A stretch of 64,000 nt of DNA from Verrucomicrobiales bacterium (GTDB taxonomy: Bacteria > Verrucomicrobiota > Verrucomicrobiia > Limisphaerales > J093): contig JACKPV010000024.1 in NCBI GenBank assembly GCA_024233305.1, positions 62,001 through 126,000 on the forward strand, written 5' to 3'. Each line of letters starts with the position of its first letter. Positions within the stretch are counted from its first letter, which is position 1. Below, in pieces: positions 47,864-56,600 of the stretch. The notes under the pieces were generated by a model. That model was not told where the DNA came from. It saw nothing but the letters and a program-made list of their open reading frames with translations, and searched no databases. Position numbers and translations under genes: made by a program.

Positions 47864-48757
47864 ATGAAGCAGCGTTGGAGCGGGGTCTTTCCCGCCGTCA
47901 CCACCCAGTTGCGCAAGGACCAGTCGCTCGACCTCAAGGCGACCGCCCGGCATTGCGAAGCCTTGATCGCCTCGGGCATCAGCGGGTTGATCCCCTGCGG
48001 ATCGCTCGGTGAAAATCAAGCCCTCGATCCCGACGAGAAGCGCGCCGTCGTGCAGGCGGTCGTCGAAGTCGCCGCGGGACGCATCCCCGTGCTGAGCGGC
48101 GTGGCCGAACCGTCCACCGCCCTCGCCATCCGCTACGTGCGGGACATGGAGAAGCTGGGGGTGGACGGGGTGATGCTGATGCCCGCCATGCTTTACCGGG
48201 GCGACCCGCGCGAGACCCTCACGCACTTCCGCACGGTGGCCCGGTCGACCGGCCTGCCGATCATGATCTACAACAACCCGATCAGCTACGCGAACGACAT
48301 CACCCCCGCAATGTTCGCGCAACTGGCGGACCAGCCCAACTTCATCGCGCTCAAGGAAAGCTCGGGCGACCCGCGCCGGATCACCGACCTGCGGAACGTC
48401 TGCGGCGACCGGTACGCCGTTTTCACCGGCGTTGACGACCTGGCTCTCGAAGCCGCCATTCTCGGCATCGACGGCTGGGTGGCCGGCACCGGCATCGCTT
48501 TTCCGTCCGAGAACCAGCGTTTCTGGGACCTCACCCGGCGGGGCAAGTGGGAGGCCGCCCGCGAACTTTACCGCTGGTTCACCCCCCTGCTGCACCTGGA
48601 CGTGCATCCGAAGTTCGTGCAGTACATCAAACTCGCCGTTCAGGAATGCGGCCTCGGCTCGGAATGGGTCCGCGCCCCGCGTCTCCCGCTCACGGGCGCC
48701 GAGCGGAAGCGCATCCTGCAGATCATCCACACGGGTCTCGAAAACCGGCCGAAATGA
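47864..48757 (+). CDS. DapA/NanA-family aldolase (dihydrodipicolinate synthase superfamily)
   Basis: Class I aldolase/lyase of 297 residues, the usual size. The Schiff-base Lys is Lys164 in IALKESSGD, and the catalytic Tyr is Tyr136 in IMIYNNP. The substrate loop reads PCGSLGENQAL where true DapA has TGTTGE. These changes and the DAP-unrelated neighbourhood suggest a pyruvate aldolase of sugar or amino acid catabolism rather than lysine synthesis, but the substrate cannot be fixed. It lies 55 bases after the hydrolase-like gene and may be co-transcribed with it. Confidence 0.85.
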   Translation: MKQRWSGVFPAVTTQLRKDQSLDLKATARHCEALIASGISGLIPCGSLGENQALDPDEKRAVVQAVVEVAAGRIPVLSGVAEPSTALAIRYVRDMEKLGVDGVMLMPAMLYRGDPRETLTHFRTVARSTGLPIMIYNNPISYANDITPAMFAQLADQPNFIALKESSGDPRRITDLRNVCGDRYAVFTGVDDLALEAAILGIDGWVAGTGIAFPSENQRFWDLTRRGKWEAARELYRWFTPLLHLDVHPKFVQYIKLAVQECGLGSEWVRAPRLPLTGAERKRILQIIHTGLENRPK

Positions 48758-48898
48758 CGCCCCCGGACGGACGGCAGCCGAACTCTCATCCGGCTTCACG
48801 GTCCGCCCACGCGCCGTTCGCCTCGGAAGCGGCGGGGCCCCTTCGGCGATTCGCCCCGGTCCGGCCCGGCAGGCGACCTGCCGGACCAAAAGCCGTGG

Positions 48899-50260
48899 CT
48901 ACCCCAGCCTCCAACCTCGCCGGTAATGCTTCCGAATCAGCGCGTCGGCCTCGGGGCAGTTGGTCGCCTTCAGGGCGGCAGCATCCCATTCCAGCCGGCG
49001 CCCCAGACGGTAGGCGACGTTCCCGAGATGGTTGGCCTCGGTGAGGGCGCCGGCGTAGTCGAAGTTCGAGCCCGTGGGCTTGCCCGTCTTACAGGCCTCG
49101 ATCCACTCCGCCTGGTGGCCGGGCGACGGCGGAATGGACGGGGCGGGCGGCTGGAAATCCTTGAATCGCTCCTCGGGCAGCAGCAGATGCCGGCCATAGT
49201 CGGCGAGCAGCATGCCCTTGTCGCCGACAAACAGAATCCCCAGCCCCCATTTGGGGATGAGGCCTTCCGTGAACTGCGGTGGCTTCAGCGTGCCTTGATA
49301 CCAGGTCATCGTCACGGGCGGCATGTCGCCGCGGGCATCGTATTCGTAGCGGGCCAGCATCGAGGCGGGGGCGATTTCGGGATGCGGCGGCGGCCCCTCC
49401 GCCTCGATGGCGCGGGGGGCGCGCAATTTCAACGCCCAGAAGGCAAGGTCGTTGATGTGGCTGCCCATGTCGGACATCGTACCGCTGCCGAAATCCCACC
49501 AACGATACCATTTGGGTCCCGGCCAGTAGACGTTGTGAAACGGCCGCTCCGGCGCGGGGCCGAGGAAGCGGTCCCAGTGCAAGCCTTCGGGAATCGGCGA
49601 TGAACCCGCCGGACGGTCCTGCACGTTGACGATGTCGCCGTTTGCTTCAGCTTCGGCGGGGGTCTGCCAGCCCCAGGCGCGCGCCACCCAGGTGTGCGCC
49701 TCGCGGACCGGACCGATCGCGCCGCCCTGCACGAGTTCGACGACCCGCCGGTAATTGTCGGTGGCGTGAATCTGCGTGCCCATCTGCGTCGCCACCTTCG
49801 CTTCCGCCGCCGCCCCGGCGATGAGCCGCGCCTCTTCGATGGAATGAGACAGGGGTTTCTCGCAGTAAACGTGCTTGCCCTGCTTGAGCGCCCAGAAGGT
49901 GGCCGGCGCATGGGTATGCTCCGCCGTGCTCACGACCACGGCATCAAGGTCCCGCGCCTCGTCGAGCAGTTTCCGGAAGTCGATGTACCTCCGCGCCTTC
50001 GGATGCTTGGCGCCGGCCGCTTCCAGCCGATCCTCGGCCACGTCGCAGAGGGCCACGATGTTCTCCCCGCCGACGGCCTGGAGGTTGGCGCCGCCGCGCC
50101 CGCCGGCCCCGATGATGCCGATGTTCAGCTTGTTGTTCAGGTTCTGTCCGCGCAGCAGGGCGGGCGCGACGGCCAACGCGCCCGAAGCGAAGGTCACCCG
50201 GCGCAGAAAGCCGCGGCGGGAGGAAGCGAGGAACGAACCGGTGCAAGGTGGCTTTGACAT
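48899..50260 (-). CDS. Gfo/Idh/MocA oxidoreductase with Tat signal
   Basis: NAD(P)-dependent oxidoreductase of the Gfo/Idh/MocA family, 453 residues. The N-terminus has a twin-arginine signal with Arg15-Arg16 in SRRGFLRRV, followed by a hydrophobic segment, so it is folded in the cytoplasm and exported. The Rossmann motif is IGIIGAGGRGGANLQAV. The catalytic block is GKHVYCEKPLSHSIEEA, with Lys in EKP. Such exported dehydrogenases are numerous in Verrucomicrobia and Planctomycetes, usually with unknown sugar substrates. It converges with the DapA-family gene. Confidence 0.92.
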   Translation of the reverse strand: MSKPPCTGSFLASSRRGFLRRVTFASGALAVAPALLRGQNLNNKLNIGIIGAGGRGGANLQAVGGENIVALCDVAEDRLEAAGAKHPKARRYIDFRKLLDEARDLDAVVVSTAEHTHAPATFWALKQGKHVYCEKPLSHSIEEARLIAGAAAEAKVATQMGTQIHATDNYRRVVELVQGGAIGPVREAHTWVARAWGWQTPAEAEANGDIVNVQDRPAGSSPIPEGLHWDRFLGPAPERPFHNVYWPGPKWYRWWDFGSGTMSDMGSHINDLAFWALKLRAPRAIEAEGPPPHPEIAPASMLARYEYDARGDMPPVTMTWYQGTLKPPQFTEGLIPKWGLGILFVGDKGMLLADYGRHLLLPEERFKDFQPPAPSIPPSPGHQAEWIEACKTGKPTGSNFDYAGALTEANHLGNVAYRLGRRLEWDAAALKATNCPEADALIRKHYRRGWRLG

Positions 50261-50302
50261 GGCCCACTCCTACGCCCCCCGCCCCGGCGCGACAAGGCCA
50301 TT

Positions 50303-50884
50303 TCAGGCCAGCCGCCGGTTGCGAAAATGCCGGATCCGAAACTCGCCGGTCACCCGGAGGTCGGCCACCCACTCGAAGTCCTGCTCGAACGGCGGAAAGA
50401 AAGCGTCGCCATCCGGGATCTCAAGATTCACCACGGTGAGGAACAGGTCGGAACAAAGCGGCAACGCCTGCGCGTAGACCTCGGCGCCGCCGCAGATGAA
50501 GATCTCGCACGAAAACCGTTCCGGACGGAGGCGGTCGAGCGAATTGAAGAGCAGCAGGTCCCGCCCCGGGTTCGGCGCGACGCGCGGGAAGCCCAGCTGG
50601 TAGGGCGTGCAGATGGACCCGCCGCCGCGCCATTCGCGGAAGGCGCCGTAGACCTCCGGACGCTCGCGGAGCAGCCGGCGGGGATGCCGGGTCAGGACCA
50701 TGATCCGCCGGTTGGGCAGCCGGCCGGGCAGGCTCTCGTAGGTCTTGCGTCCCATGACGGCCACGTTCCCGGTGGTTTGCTGCTTGAACCACTTGAAATC
50801 CTCCGGCAAATGCCACGGGATTGCCCCCTGCCGGCCGATCACCCGGTCGCGTGACATCGCGGCGATGGCCTTGAGGTGCTTCAT
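50303..50884 (-). CDS. folA: Dihydrofolate reductase
   Basis: Reduces dihydrofolate to tetrahydrofolate with NADPH. The 193 residues are about 30 more than E. coli. The active-site block is VIGRQGAIPWHLPEDFKWFK, with Asp29 equivalent to Asp27 of E. coli. NADPH-binding blocks are GNVAVMGRKTYESLP and FICGGAEVYAQAL. An insertion of about 30 residues (REWRGGGSICTPYQLGFPRV and after) separates them. The ATG at 50882-50884 overlaps the TGA of the upstream amidase gene, so translation is coupled in a thyA-amidase-folA group. Confidence 0.93.
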   Translation of the reverse strand: MKHLKAIAAMSRDRVIGRQGAIPWHLPEDFKWFKQQTTGNVAVMGRKTYESLPGRLPNRRIMVLTRHPRRLLRERPEVYGAFREWRGGGSICTPYQLGFPRVAPNPGRDLLLFNSLDRLRPERFSCEIFICGGAEVYAQALPLCSDLFLTVVNLEIPDGDAFFPPFEQDFEWVADLRVTGEFRIRHFRNRRLA

Positions 50885-52116
50885 GGTCCGCCCGACGGCT
50901 GGACCGGCCCCGGTTCGGTGCGTTCGCCATCCCGCCCCCGGTCTCCGGCCCCGACGCTTCGGACCCCGGGCGCGGTTCCCGGGACTCCAGGCCCCGCGAG
51001 GGAAGGATCCGGAGACGGATTCCGCGGGGTTTCGTTCAGCAGCGCCCGCGCTCCGTCGACGACCAGATCCCATTGAAACGCCGGGCCCGGATCGACCTTG
51101 TTCGTTTGCACGTGAAAGTGACCCAGCAATCCGGTGTAACCGTCGAACACCTCCCGCGACAGCGTGGCGCGAACCAACTCCCCCTGCGCATCACGTGGGT
51201 AATCGCACCGGAGTTTCGGGAAAACCCGGCACAACGCCGCGGTCAGCCGGATCAACGCGGCATACTGCTCGGGAGTGAAATCGTATTGCTCGAGCGCCCG
51301 GCCCTGGAGCCTTCCCATCACCGGTTCGGGACGCGCCGGACGCGGGACGAAGTCCGGGCTCTGGAAACCGGGATCCCCCCATTCCGGCGGGGGCTGGATG
51401 CGCAACGCGCCGCCCGCCCCGGCCACATACCAACTTCCCAGCGGCGAAGGTCCCTCGGGACGAAACGCGCCGATGTGGGCGATCTCGATGCCGACCGAGC
51501 GGCTGTTCGCAATCGTGGCGTGCCAGGCGCGTTCCCGCAGATCAAGGGTCTGGTAGATCGTGCCGTCGAGGTCGAGGAGGAAATGGCAGCTCAGACCGCG
51601 TTCATCATGGAGCACCTCGAAACACCGGCGGCTGGTCCCGCAGGCGTCGTAGTGGATGACAAACTGGTCCACGAGCCCCTGCACCCGGGCCAGATCCTCC
51701 GCGCTGTCCGGCGGCGGCGCCCCTTGCGCCAGGGTCATCTCCGGCGCGCGGGTGTCGTAGCGACGAAACGCCGCGGCCGCCGTCGGATCCGCCGCATCGC
51801 CCCCCGCTTCCGCCGCCAGCCCGCGGGCGAAGTGAAGCCCCGGATGGTAGGCATCATAGCCGCCCGGATCCGACCAGAGCACGACCCGGGCGCCGGTCGG
51901 AAAGAGCCGCCCCGCCACAACGATCTCCTCCCCCTGCCGCGGTTCGCCGGGAACCACCGCCTCGGGCCGCGGATAACGCTCCAATGGGGTGGGGTGTTTT
52001 GCCGCCGATCGGCAACCGCTGATCAGGACCACCAAGCCCAGCCCCAACGCCCCGGCCAGCCGGCGATGGTCGCCGCTTCCGCTCGTCCCCACCGACCGTT
52101 CCAGGGCCTCCCTCAT
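50881..52116 (-). CDS. Lipoprotein N-acetylmuramoyl-L-alanine amidase (AmiD-like)
   Basis: Peptidoglycan amidase of the amidase_2 (zinc) family, 411 residues. The signal ends in the lipobox LISGC, so the protein should be lipid-anchored. Zinc ligands and catalytic residues are visible: His in QFVIHYDACGTS, Glu in SVGIEIAHIGAF, and the pair in LGHFHVQTNKVDPGPAFQW. The start ATG at 52114-52116 lies 13 bases after thyA. It overlaps folA by four bases. The Pro/Gly-rich C-terminal 50 residues are low complexity. Confidence 0.88.
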   Translation of the reverse strand: MREALERSVGTSGSGDHRRLAGALGLGLVVLISGCRSAAKHPTPLERYPRPEAVVPGEPRQGEEIVVAGRLFPTGARVVLWSDPGGYDAYHPGLHFARGLAAEAGGDAADPTAAAAFRRYDTRAPEMTLAQGAPPPDSAEDLARVQGLVDQFVIHYDACGTSRRCFEVLHDERGLSCHFLLDLDGTIYQTLDLRERAWHATIANSRSVGIEIAHIGAFRPEGPSPLGSWYVAGAGGALRIQPPPEWGDPGFQSPDFVPRPARPEPVMGRLQGRALEQYDFTPEQYAALIRLTAALCRVFPKLRCDYPRDAQGELVRATLSREVFDGYTGLLGHFHVQTNKVDPGPAFQWDLVVDGARALLNETPRNPSPDPSLAGPGVPGTAPGVRSVGAGDRGRDGERTEPGPVQPSGGP

Positions 52117-52129
52117 GGCGCACACGGGA

Positions 52130-52924
52130 TCAGACGGCGATTGGCGCCTTGATGGCGGGATGCGGGTTGTAGTCCAGGATCTCGAAGTCCTCGTAGCGGA
52201 AGTCCTCAAGTTCGCGGACCGCGGGATTCAGACGGACGCGCGGGAGCGGACGGGGCTCGCGACGCAACTGCTCACGGGCCTGTTCGAGGTGGTTTTGGTA
52301 CAGGTGCAGATCGCCGAACGTGTGCACGAAATCCCCGGGTTGAAGGCCGCAAACCTGGGCCACCATCAACGTCAGAAAAGCGTACGAGGCGATGTTGAAC
52401 GGCACCCCGAGAAACAGATCGGCGCTCCGCTGGTAAAGCTGGCAACTGAGTTCGCCGTCCTGAACGAAGAACTGGAAGAGGGTGTGGCAGGGCGGCAGCG
52501 CCATCTGCGGGACTTCGGCCGGATTCCACGCGCTCACGATCAACCGCCGGCTGTCCGGGTTCCGCCGGATCTCGGCGATGACATTGCGAATCTGATCGAT
52601 GGATGGTCCGTCCGCCGTCCGCCAGTCCCGCCATTGCGCGCCGTAAACCCGCCCGAGATCGCCGTTCGCGTCCGCCCACTCGTCCCAGATGCTCACCCCG
52701 CGCTCCTGCAACCAGCGCACGTTGGTGTCCCCGCGCAGGAACCAAAGCAGCTCATAAAGCACGGATTTGCAATGGACACGCTTGGTTGTCAGCAGCGGGA
52801 ACCGGGCCCGCAGATCGAAACGGACCTGGGCGCCGAACACCGACCAGGTGCCGGTACCCGTGCGATCCGCCTTGAACCGGCCCTGTTCGAGCACGTGACG
52901 GAGAAGCTGGAGGTATGCGACCAT
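52130..52924 (-). CDS. thyA: Thymidylate synthase
   Basis: Makes dTMP from dUMP using methylenetetrahydrofolate, producing dihydrofolate for FolA. The 264 residues equal E. coli ThyA. The catalytic Cys146 is in LPPCHTLFQFFV, and the fold is complete: TGTGTWSVFGAQVRFDL, GDLGRVYGAQWRDW and DLFLGVPFNIASYAFLTLM. It leads the thyA-amidase-folA unit, giving the standard pairing of the two enzymes. Confidence 0.97.
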   Translation of the reverse strand: MVAYLQLLRHVLEQGRFKADRTGTGTWSVFGAQVRFDLRARFPLLTTKRVHCKSVLYELLWFLRGDTNVRWLQERGVSIWDEWADANGDLGRVYGAQWRDWRTADGPSIDQIRNVIAEIRRNPDSRRLIVSAWNPAEVPQMALPPCHTLFQFFVQDGELSCQLYQRSADLFLGVPFNIASYAFLTLMVAQVCGLQPGDFVHTFGDLHLYQNHLEQAREQLRREPRPLPRVRLNPAVRELEDFRYEDFEILDYNPHPAIKAPIAV

Positions 52925-53141
52925 CGGCGTTCCGGTTCCGTGATCGTTATCCCTGAAGCCGGCCCCCGTGCAAAGCCGGAAATCACGCCCTCCCGGCCCC
53001 CTCGGCGACCGGCAATCCAGACCGCAGATCCGAACCAGCGCCTTCCCTCGAAGTGTCGCTGGCGAAATCTCGCGGCCGGGCTACAATAGCCGAAAATCAA
53101 CCCGGCCAGACCCGGCGAACCCTCAACCCTCTCCTCGTTCC

Positions 53142-54065
53142 ATGCCCCAGTTCACCGTCACCAAGAGCAACCTCATCAACGCGCCCGTGGAGCAGGTCCA
53201 CGCCGCCGTCCGCGATTTCCGTCGCTGGCCCACCTGGTCCCCGTGGTTCGTGCTCGAACCGGATTGCGAGATCACCTTCAGCGAGGACGGCCGCCGCTAC
53301 GCCTGGAACGGTCGGATCGTGGGGCAGGGCGAGATGGAGATCACGCGCGAGGAGGCGCCGCGATCCATCGAGTACCGCCTGACCTTTCTGAAACCCTGGA
53401 AGTCCGTGTCGCAGGTGGGCTTCACGTTCCACGCCAAGGACGGGGGCACCGAGACCACCTGGACCATGGACGGTTCGCTGCCGTTCTTCATGTTCTGGAT
53501 GAAACCCATGATGACCGGGTTCGTCGGCATGGACTTCCAGCGCGGCCTGACCATGCTGAAGGATGACGTCGAAACCGGCGCCGTGCCGTCCAAGCTCGAG
53601 TTCCTCGGTCCGCAGTCGTTCACCGGATCGCGCTTCATAGGGATCCGGCGGACGTGCGCCATGGCGGACATCGCGTCATCGATGAGCGCGGACTTCGCGA
53701 CCCTGACCGCGTGGTTCACCGGACGCGAATTGCCGCCCTCGGACAAGCCCTTCGCCATCACGCATCGGTGGGATTTCAAGAGCGGGGCCGCCGAGTATAC
53801 GCTGGGCATCCCCGTGGCGACGGCGCCAGGCGATCTGCCCGCAGAACTGCATGCCGGTGAACTGCCCTCGACCCGCGTCTACGCCATCCGGCACACGGGC
53901 GCCTACCGGCATCTCGGCAACGCCTGGACCGCAGGGATGATGCGGGCGCGCGCCCGCGTGTTCGCCTTGAACCGGAAGATCCCCCCGTTCGAGACGTACG
54001 AAACCGATCCCCGGACCGTACGCGAGGAGGACACGGTGACGATTGTCCGCTTCCCGCTGAAGTGA
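53142..54065 (+). CDS. SRPBCC-domain protein fused to a GyrI-like effector-binding domain
   Basis: The protein has 307 residues and two parts. Residues 1-150 form an SRPBCC/START-like ligand-binding domain, with FRRWPTWSPWFVLEPDC and the HAKDGGTETTWTMDGSLPF strands typical of polyketide-cyclase-like proteins. Residues about 165-307 resemble a GyrI-like small-molecule-binding domain, with GIRRTCAMADIASSMSADF and the ending RARVFALNRKIPPFETYETD followed by the beta-hairpin EEDTVTIVRFPLK. No DNA-binding domain is present, so it is probably a ligand-binding or handling protein. The start was placed at 53142 by the SRPBCC domain. Confidence 0.8.
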   Translation: MPQFTVTKSNLINAPVEQVHAAVRDFRRWPTWSPWFVLEPDCEITFSEDGRRYAWNGRIVGQGEMEITREEAPRSIEYRLTFLKPWKSVSQVGFTFHAKDGGTETTWTMDGSLPFFMFWMKPMMTGFVGMDFQRGLTMLKDDVETGAVPSKLEFLGPQSFTGSRFIGIRRTCAMADIASSMSADFATLTAWFTGRELPPSDKPFAITHRWDFKSGAAEYTLGIPVATAPGDLPAELHAGELPSTRVYAIRHTGAYRHLGNAWTAGMMRARARVFALNRKIPPFETYETDPRTVREEDTVTIVRFPLK

Positions 54066-54079
54066 CGGGCGGCTGCCAT

Positions 54080-55333
54080 TCAGAACTCGTCCGCTCCGAT
54101 ATCCCAGCCGGCTTGGCGGGGGCGCGGATCGGCATCGAGGTCCTCGGTGAAACCCTCCAGTTCGAGCGCTTGATCGATGGCGGCGGTGGCCGTCCGGGTC
54201 AGGTGCAGATCGCCCGCCGGCAGATCCCGGAACCAGCCGCTCTCGATCCGTTCGAGATTGCGTTCCCGATTGGCAGCGGGCGCCCCGTCGCGTTGCGTGA
54301 TGGGCCCGTTCACGAGGTTGTTGCGAAACACCAGGTTGGTGCTGGCGGGAAACCGGTACTCGACCGGCGCCCAATAGCCCTGAACGACGACGGTGTTGTT
54401 CTCGACCCGGACCCCGTCGGCGGCTTCGAGACCAATCCCCACGTCGGTCCGCGGGCCGGAGCCGTCATTGAAGACGAAGTTGTTGCGGATCACGCTGTCC
54501 CCGCCCTGGAGACCGCCTTCGGTGTGGCTCAAACCGAACCCGATGCCGCGGTCACAATTAACGATCCAGTTGCGTTCGACCACGAGGTTCTGCGGCCGCG
54601 TGGGACACCGTTTCCAGAAGTGAATCGCATGCTCGGTGAGTCCGCCCCCTGAATCGCGCAGCCGGAGGTTCCGGAAAAGGTTGTGCCGGACCACCCAGTT
54701 CACCCCTTTGTGAATGTCGATTCCGCCCGTGTAGAACTGATAGGCCCAGCCGCTGGTAAACTCGAACAGGCAGTTCTCAATGCAGCCGTCCGTGGCCCCC
54801 ACGGGATCGTCGTCGCTGGACGAGCCCTTGATGAACTGTTCGTTGCAGTTCACCAGCCGGCAGTTGCTCACCCGCAGGCCCGCGACATCATGCGGCCTTT
54901 CACCCTGCACCTGGATCCCGTGGCAACGGCAATAACCCAGGGTGAGGTCCGCGATCACCACGTCGTCGGCCGAAACCAGAAAGACGTGCGTGGCCGTCGC
55001 TGAAGGCCCCTCGTCGGGGCCGCGGATGGTGACCGCCTCGCGGTTGCCGCGCGCGCCGCGGATCACGAGGCCGGGGCAATCGAGGTGGAGGTGGGAAACG
55101 TCCAGAACATAAACGCCGTCCGCGAGCAGGATCGTGGCGGGTTGGGCGTCGTGGTTGGCGCGCTCGATCGCCCGTCGGAGTTCGCCCATCGAGGCCACCT
55201 GCATCACTTCGCCCCGGATCAGCCGCGACGCCGGTCCCTTGCCCGGCGGGCTGTTCACCGCGATTTCGGCCGTCCCCCGGGGGGCGCACAGACAGAGTCC
55301 AAGGAGCAGGGCACATCGCATATCGGACGCCAC
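54080..55333 (-). CDS. Exported right-handed beta-helix protein
   Basis: The protein has 417 residues and a signal peptide (about 1-22). Much of it consists of parallel beta-helix rungs with VRVENNTVVVQG-like repeats and NLVVERNWIVNCDRGIGFGL, which resemble pectate-lyase-like or right-handed helix proteins. The end, DLDADPRPRQAGWDIGADEF, is the tail common to parallel beta-helix repeat proteins of this phylum. It may bind or cut polysaccharide; no catalytic residues could be assigned. A second in-frame ATG four codons in (55321) is an alternative start. It is read divergently from the GH26-like gene. Confidence 0.82.
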   Translation of the reverse strand: MASDMRCALLLGLCLCAPRGTAEIAVNSPPGKGPASRLIRGEVMQVASMGELRRAIERANHDAQPATILLADGVYVLDVSHLHLDCPGLVIRGARGNREAVTIRGPDEGPSATATHVFLVSADDVVIADLTLGYCRCHGIQVQGERPHDVAGLRVSNCRLVNCNEQFIKGSSSDDDPVGATDGCIENCLFEFTSGWAYQFYTGGIDIHKGVNWVVRHNLFRNLRLRDSGGGLTEHAIHFWKRCPTRPQNLVVERNWIVNCDRGIGFGLSHTEGGLQGGDSVIRNNFVFNDGSGPRTDVGIGLEAADGVRVENNTVVVQGYWAPVEYRFPASTNLVFRNNLVNGPITQRDGAPAANRERNLERIESGWFRDLPAGDLHLTRTATAAIDQALELEGFTEDLDADPRPRQAGWDIGADEF

Positions 55334-55463
55334 TCATACGGCAGCCCTGCCCCGCCCGCAACCATTCGCGCGGGGGCACCATCCCGTCCGCAAACCATCG
55401 CGCCGTTCGCCGGCCGCCACGATTGTGCTTGGCAAGCCAGGGGACGGAGCGGGAGCGTCGGGC

Positions 55464-56513
55464 ATGAACCATCCGCTGCTCGCCCTCCCTTTCATCCCGG
55501 CCGGCCTGGCGACCGCCGCCGCCGGTCTCCTCGCGCTCCAAGCCGTCGAACCGGCGAACCCAAAGACGAACGCCAGGGCCCGTGCCATCCTCGACTATTT
55601 CCATGAAATCGACGAGCGGACGGAACCCCGATGCTTGTCCGGGCAGTTCACCGATTTCGGCAACGGGTCGAACCTCCGCATCATGGAGGAGATTCACACC
55701 AAGACCGGCGAATGGCCGGCGCTGCTGGGGGCGGATTATGCGGACTTTCCGCGCGGTAGCCTCACATGGGAGGCGCCGAACCGGGCGGCCATCGCCTATT
55801 GGCGCCAGGGCGGACTGGTCACGATCATGGCGCACCTCTACAACCCGGCCAATCCGAAGGGCGGCGGCCTGCGCGACAAGGGGGTCACCCTCGCCGACCT
55901 CCTGGAACCGGGCCATGCCACGCATGAACGGTGGATGCAGGAACTCGACCTGCTGGCGACCGGTCTGCTCGAGTTGAAGGAGGCGGGGGTCGTCGTGTTA
56001 TGGCGCCCGTTCCACGAAATGGACGGCGGTTGGTTCTGGTGGGGCGGGCATGATCCGGCGGTGTTCATCCGCGTCTGGCGCCACATGTTCGAGTACTTCA
56101 CCAACAACAAACAACTCGACAACCTGCTCTGGGTTTACGGCCCCAACCACGGCAGCAAGACCGGCGACTATTACCCGGGCGACGCCTGGGTGGACATCGT
56201 GGGACTGGACGCCTACACCGACGACATCGACCCGCAGCACATCCGGGGCTATGCCGCGCTGGCGGCCATCGGCAAGCCGTTCGGGTTCACGGAATACGGG
56301 CCGCACGGACCGCAACGTCCGCCCGGGGACTACGATTATCGCCGGTTCATCGCCGGGCTGGTGACGCACTTCCCACGGACGTGTTTCTTCATGAGCTGGA
56401 ATGCGAAATGGAGCCTCGCCGCAAACGAGCATACCCGCGAGTTGCTGGCCCATCCCTGGATCATCAACCGCGACGACCTGCCGCCCGGATTGGCGGGGCC
56501 GGCATCCGAGTAA
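55464..56513 (+). CDS. GH26-family endo-mannanase-like glycoside hydrolase
   Basis: Predicted exported beta-mannanase-like hydrolase, 349 residues. The GH26 catalytic motifs are present: acid/base Glu185 in RPFHEMDGGWFWWG and nucleophile Glu277 in GKPFGFTEYGPHG. A signal peptide is likely at residues 1-28. The start at 55464 follows from the signal peptide; the frame remains open upstream. It probably cleaves mannan or a related hemicellulose outside the cytoplasm. It is read divergently from the beta-helix protein. Confidence 0.88.
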   Translation: MNHPLLALPFIPAGLATAAAGLLALQAVEPANPKTNARARAILDYFHEIDERTEPRCLSGQFTDFGNGSNLRIMEEIHTKTGEWPALLGADYADFPRGSLTWEAPNRAAIAYWRQGGLVTIMAHLYNPANPKGGGLRDKGVTLADLLEPGHATHERWMQELDLLATGLLELKEAGVVVLWRPFHEMDGGWFWWGGHDPAVFIRVWRHMFEYFTNNKQLDNLLWVYGPNHGSKTGDYYPGDAWVDIVGLDAYTDDIDPQHIRGYAALAAIGKPFGFTEYGPHGPQRPPGDYDYRRFIAGLVTHFPRTCFFMSWNAKWSLAANEHTRELLAHPWIINRDDLPPGLAGPASE

Positions 56514-56600
56514 GACCGCCCGGATTGCACCCCGGCGGCGGGACTTCCCAAGTTGGGAAAACCTGTGCGCCGGTCGACTGAAACGGCAACGAGGGTGGCT

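Noticed and set aside
45619..47979. Very long minus-strand frame (786 residues) covering the pseudopilin
   Set aside because: Only the C-terminal 288 residues match a protein; the first 498 are antisense to the hydrolase-like gene at 46636-47808. The pseudopilin start at 46485 follows the prepilin signal.
48858..48887. Inverted repeat between the DapA-family and Gfo genes
   Set aside because: GGTCC...GGCAGG with CCTGCC GGACC can fold only with a five-base bulge and no T-tract follows on either strand; too weak to call a terminator.
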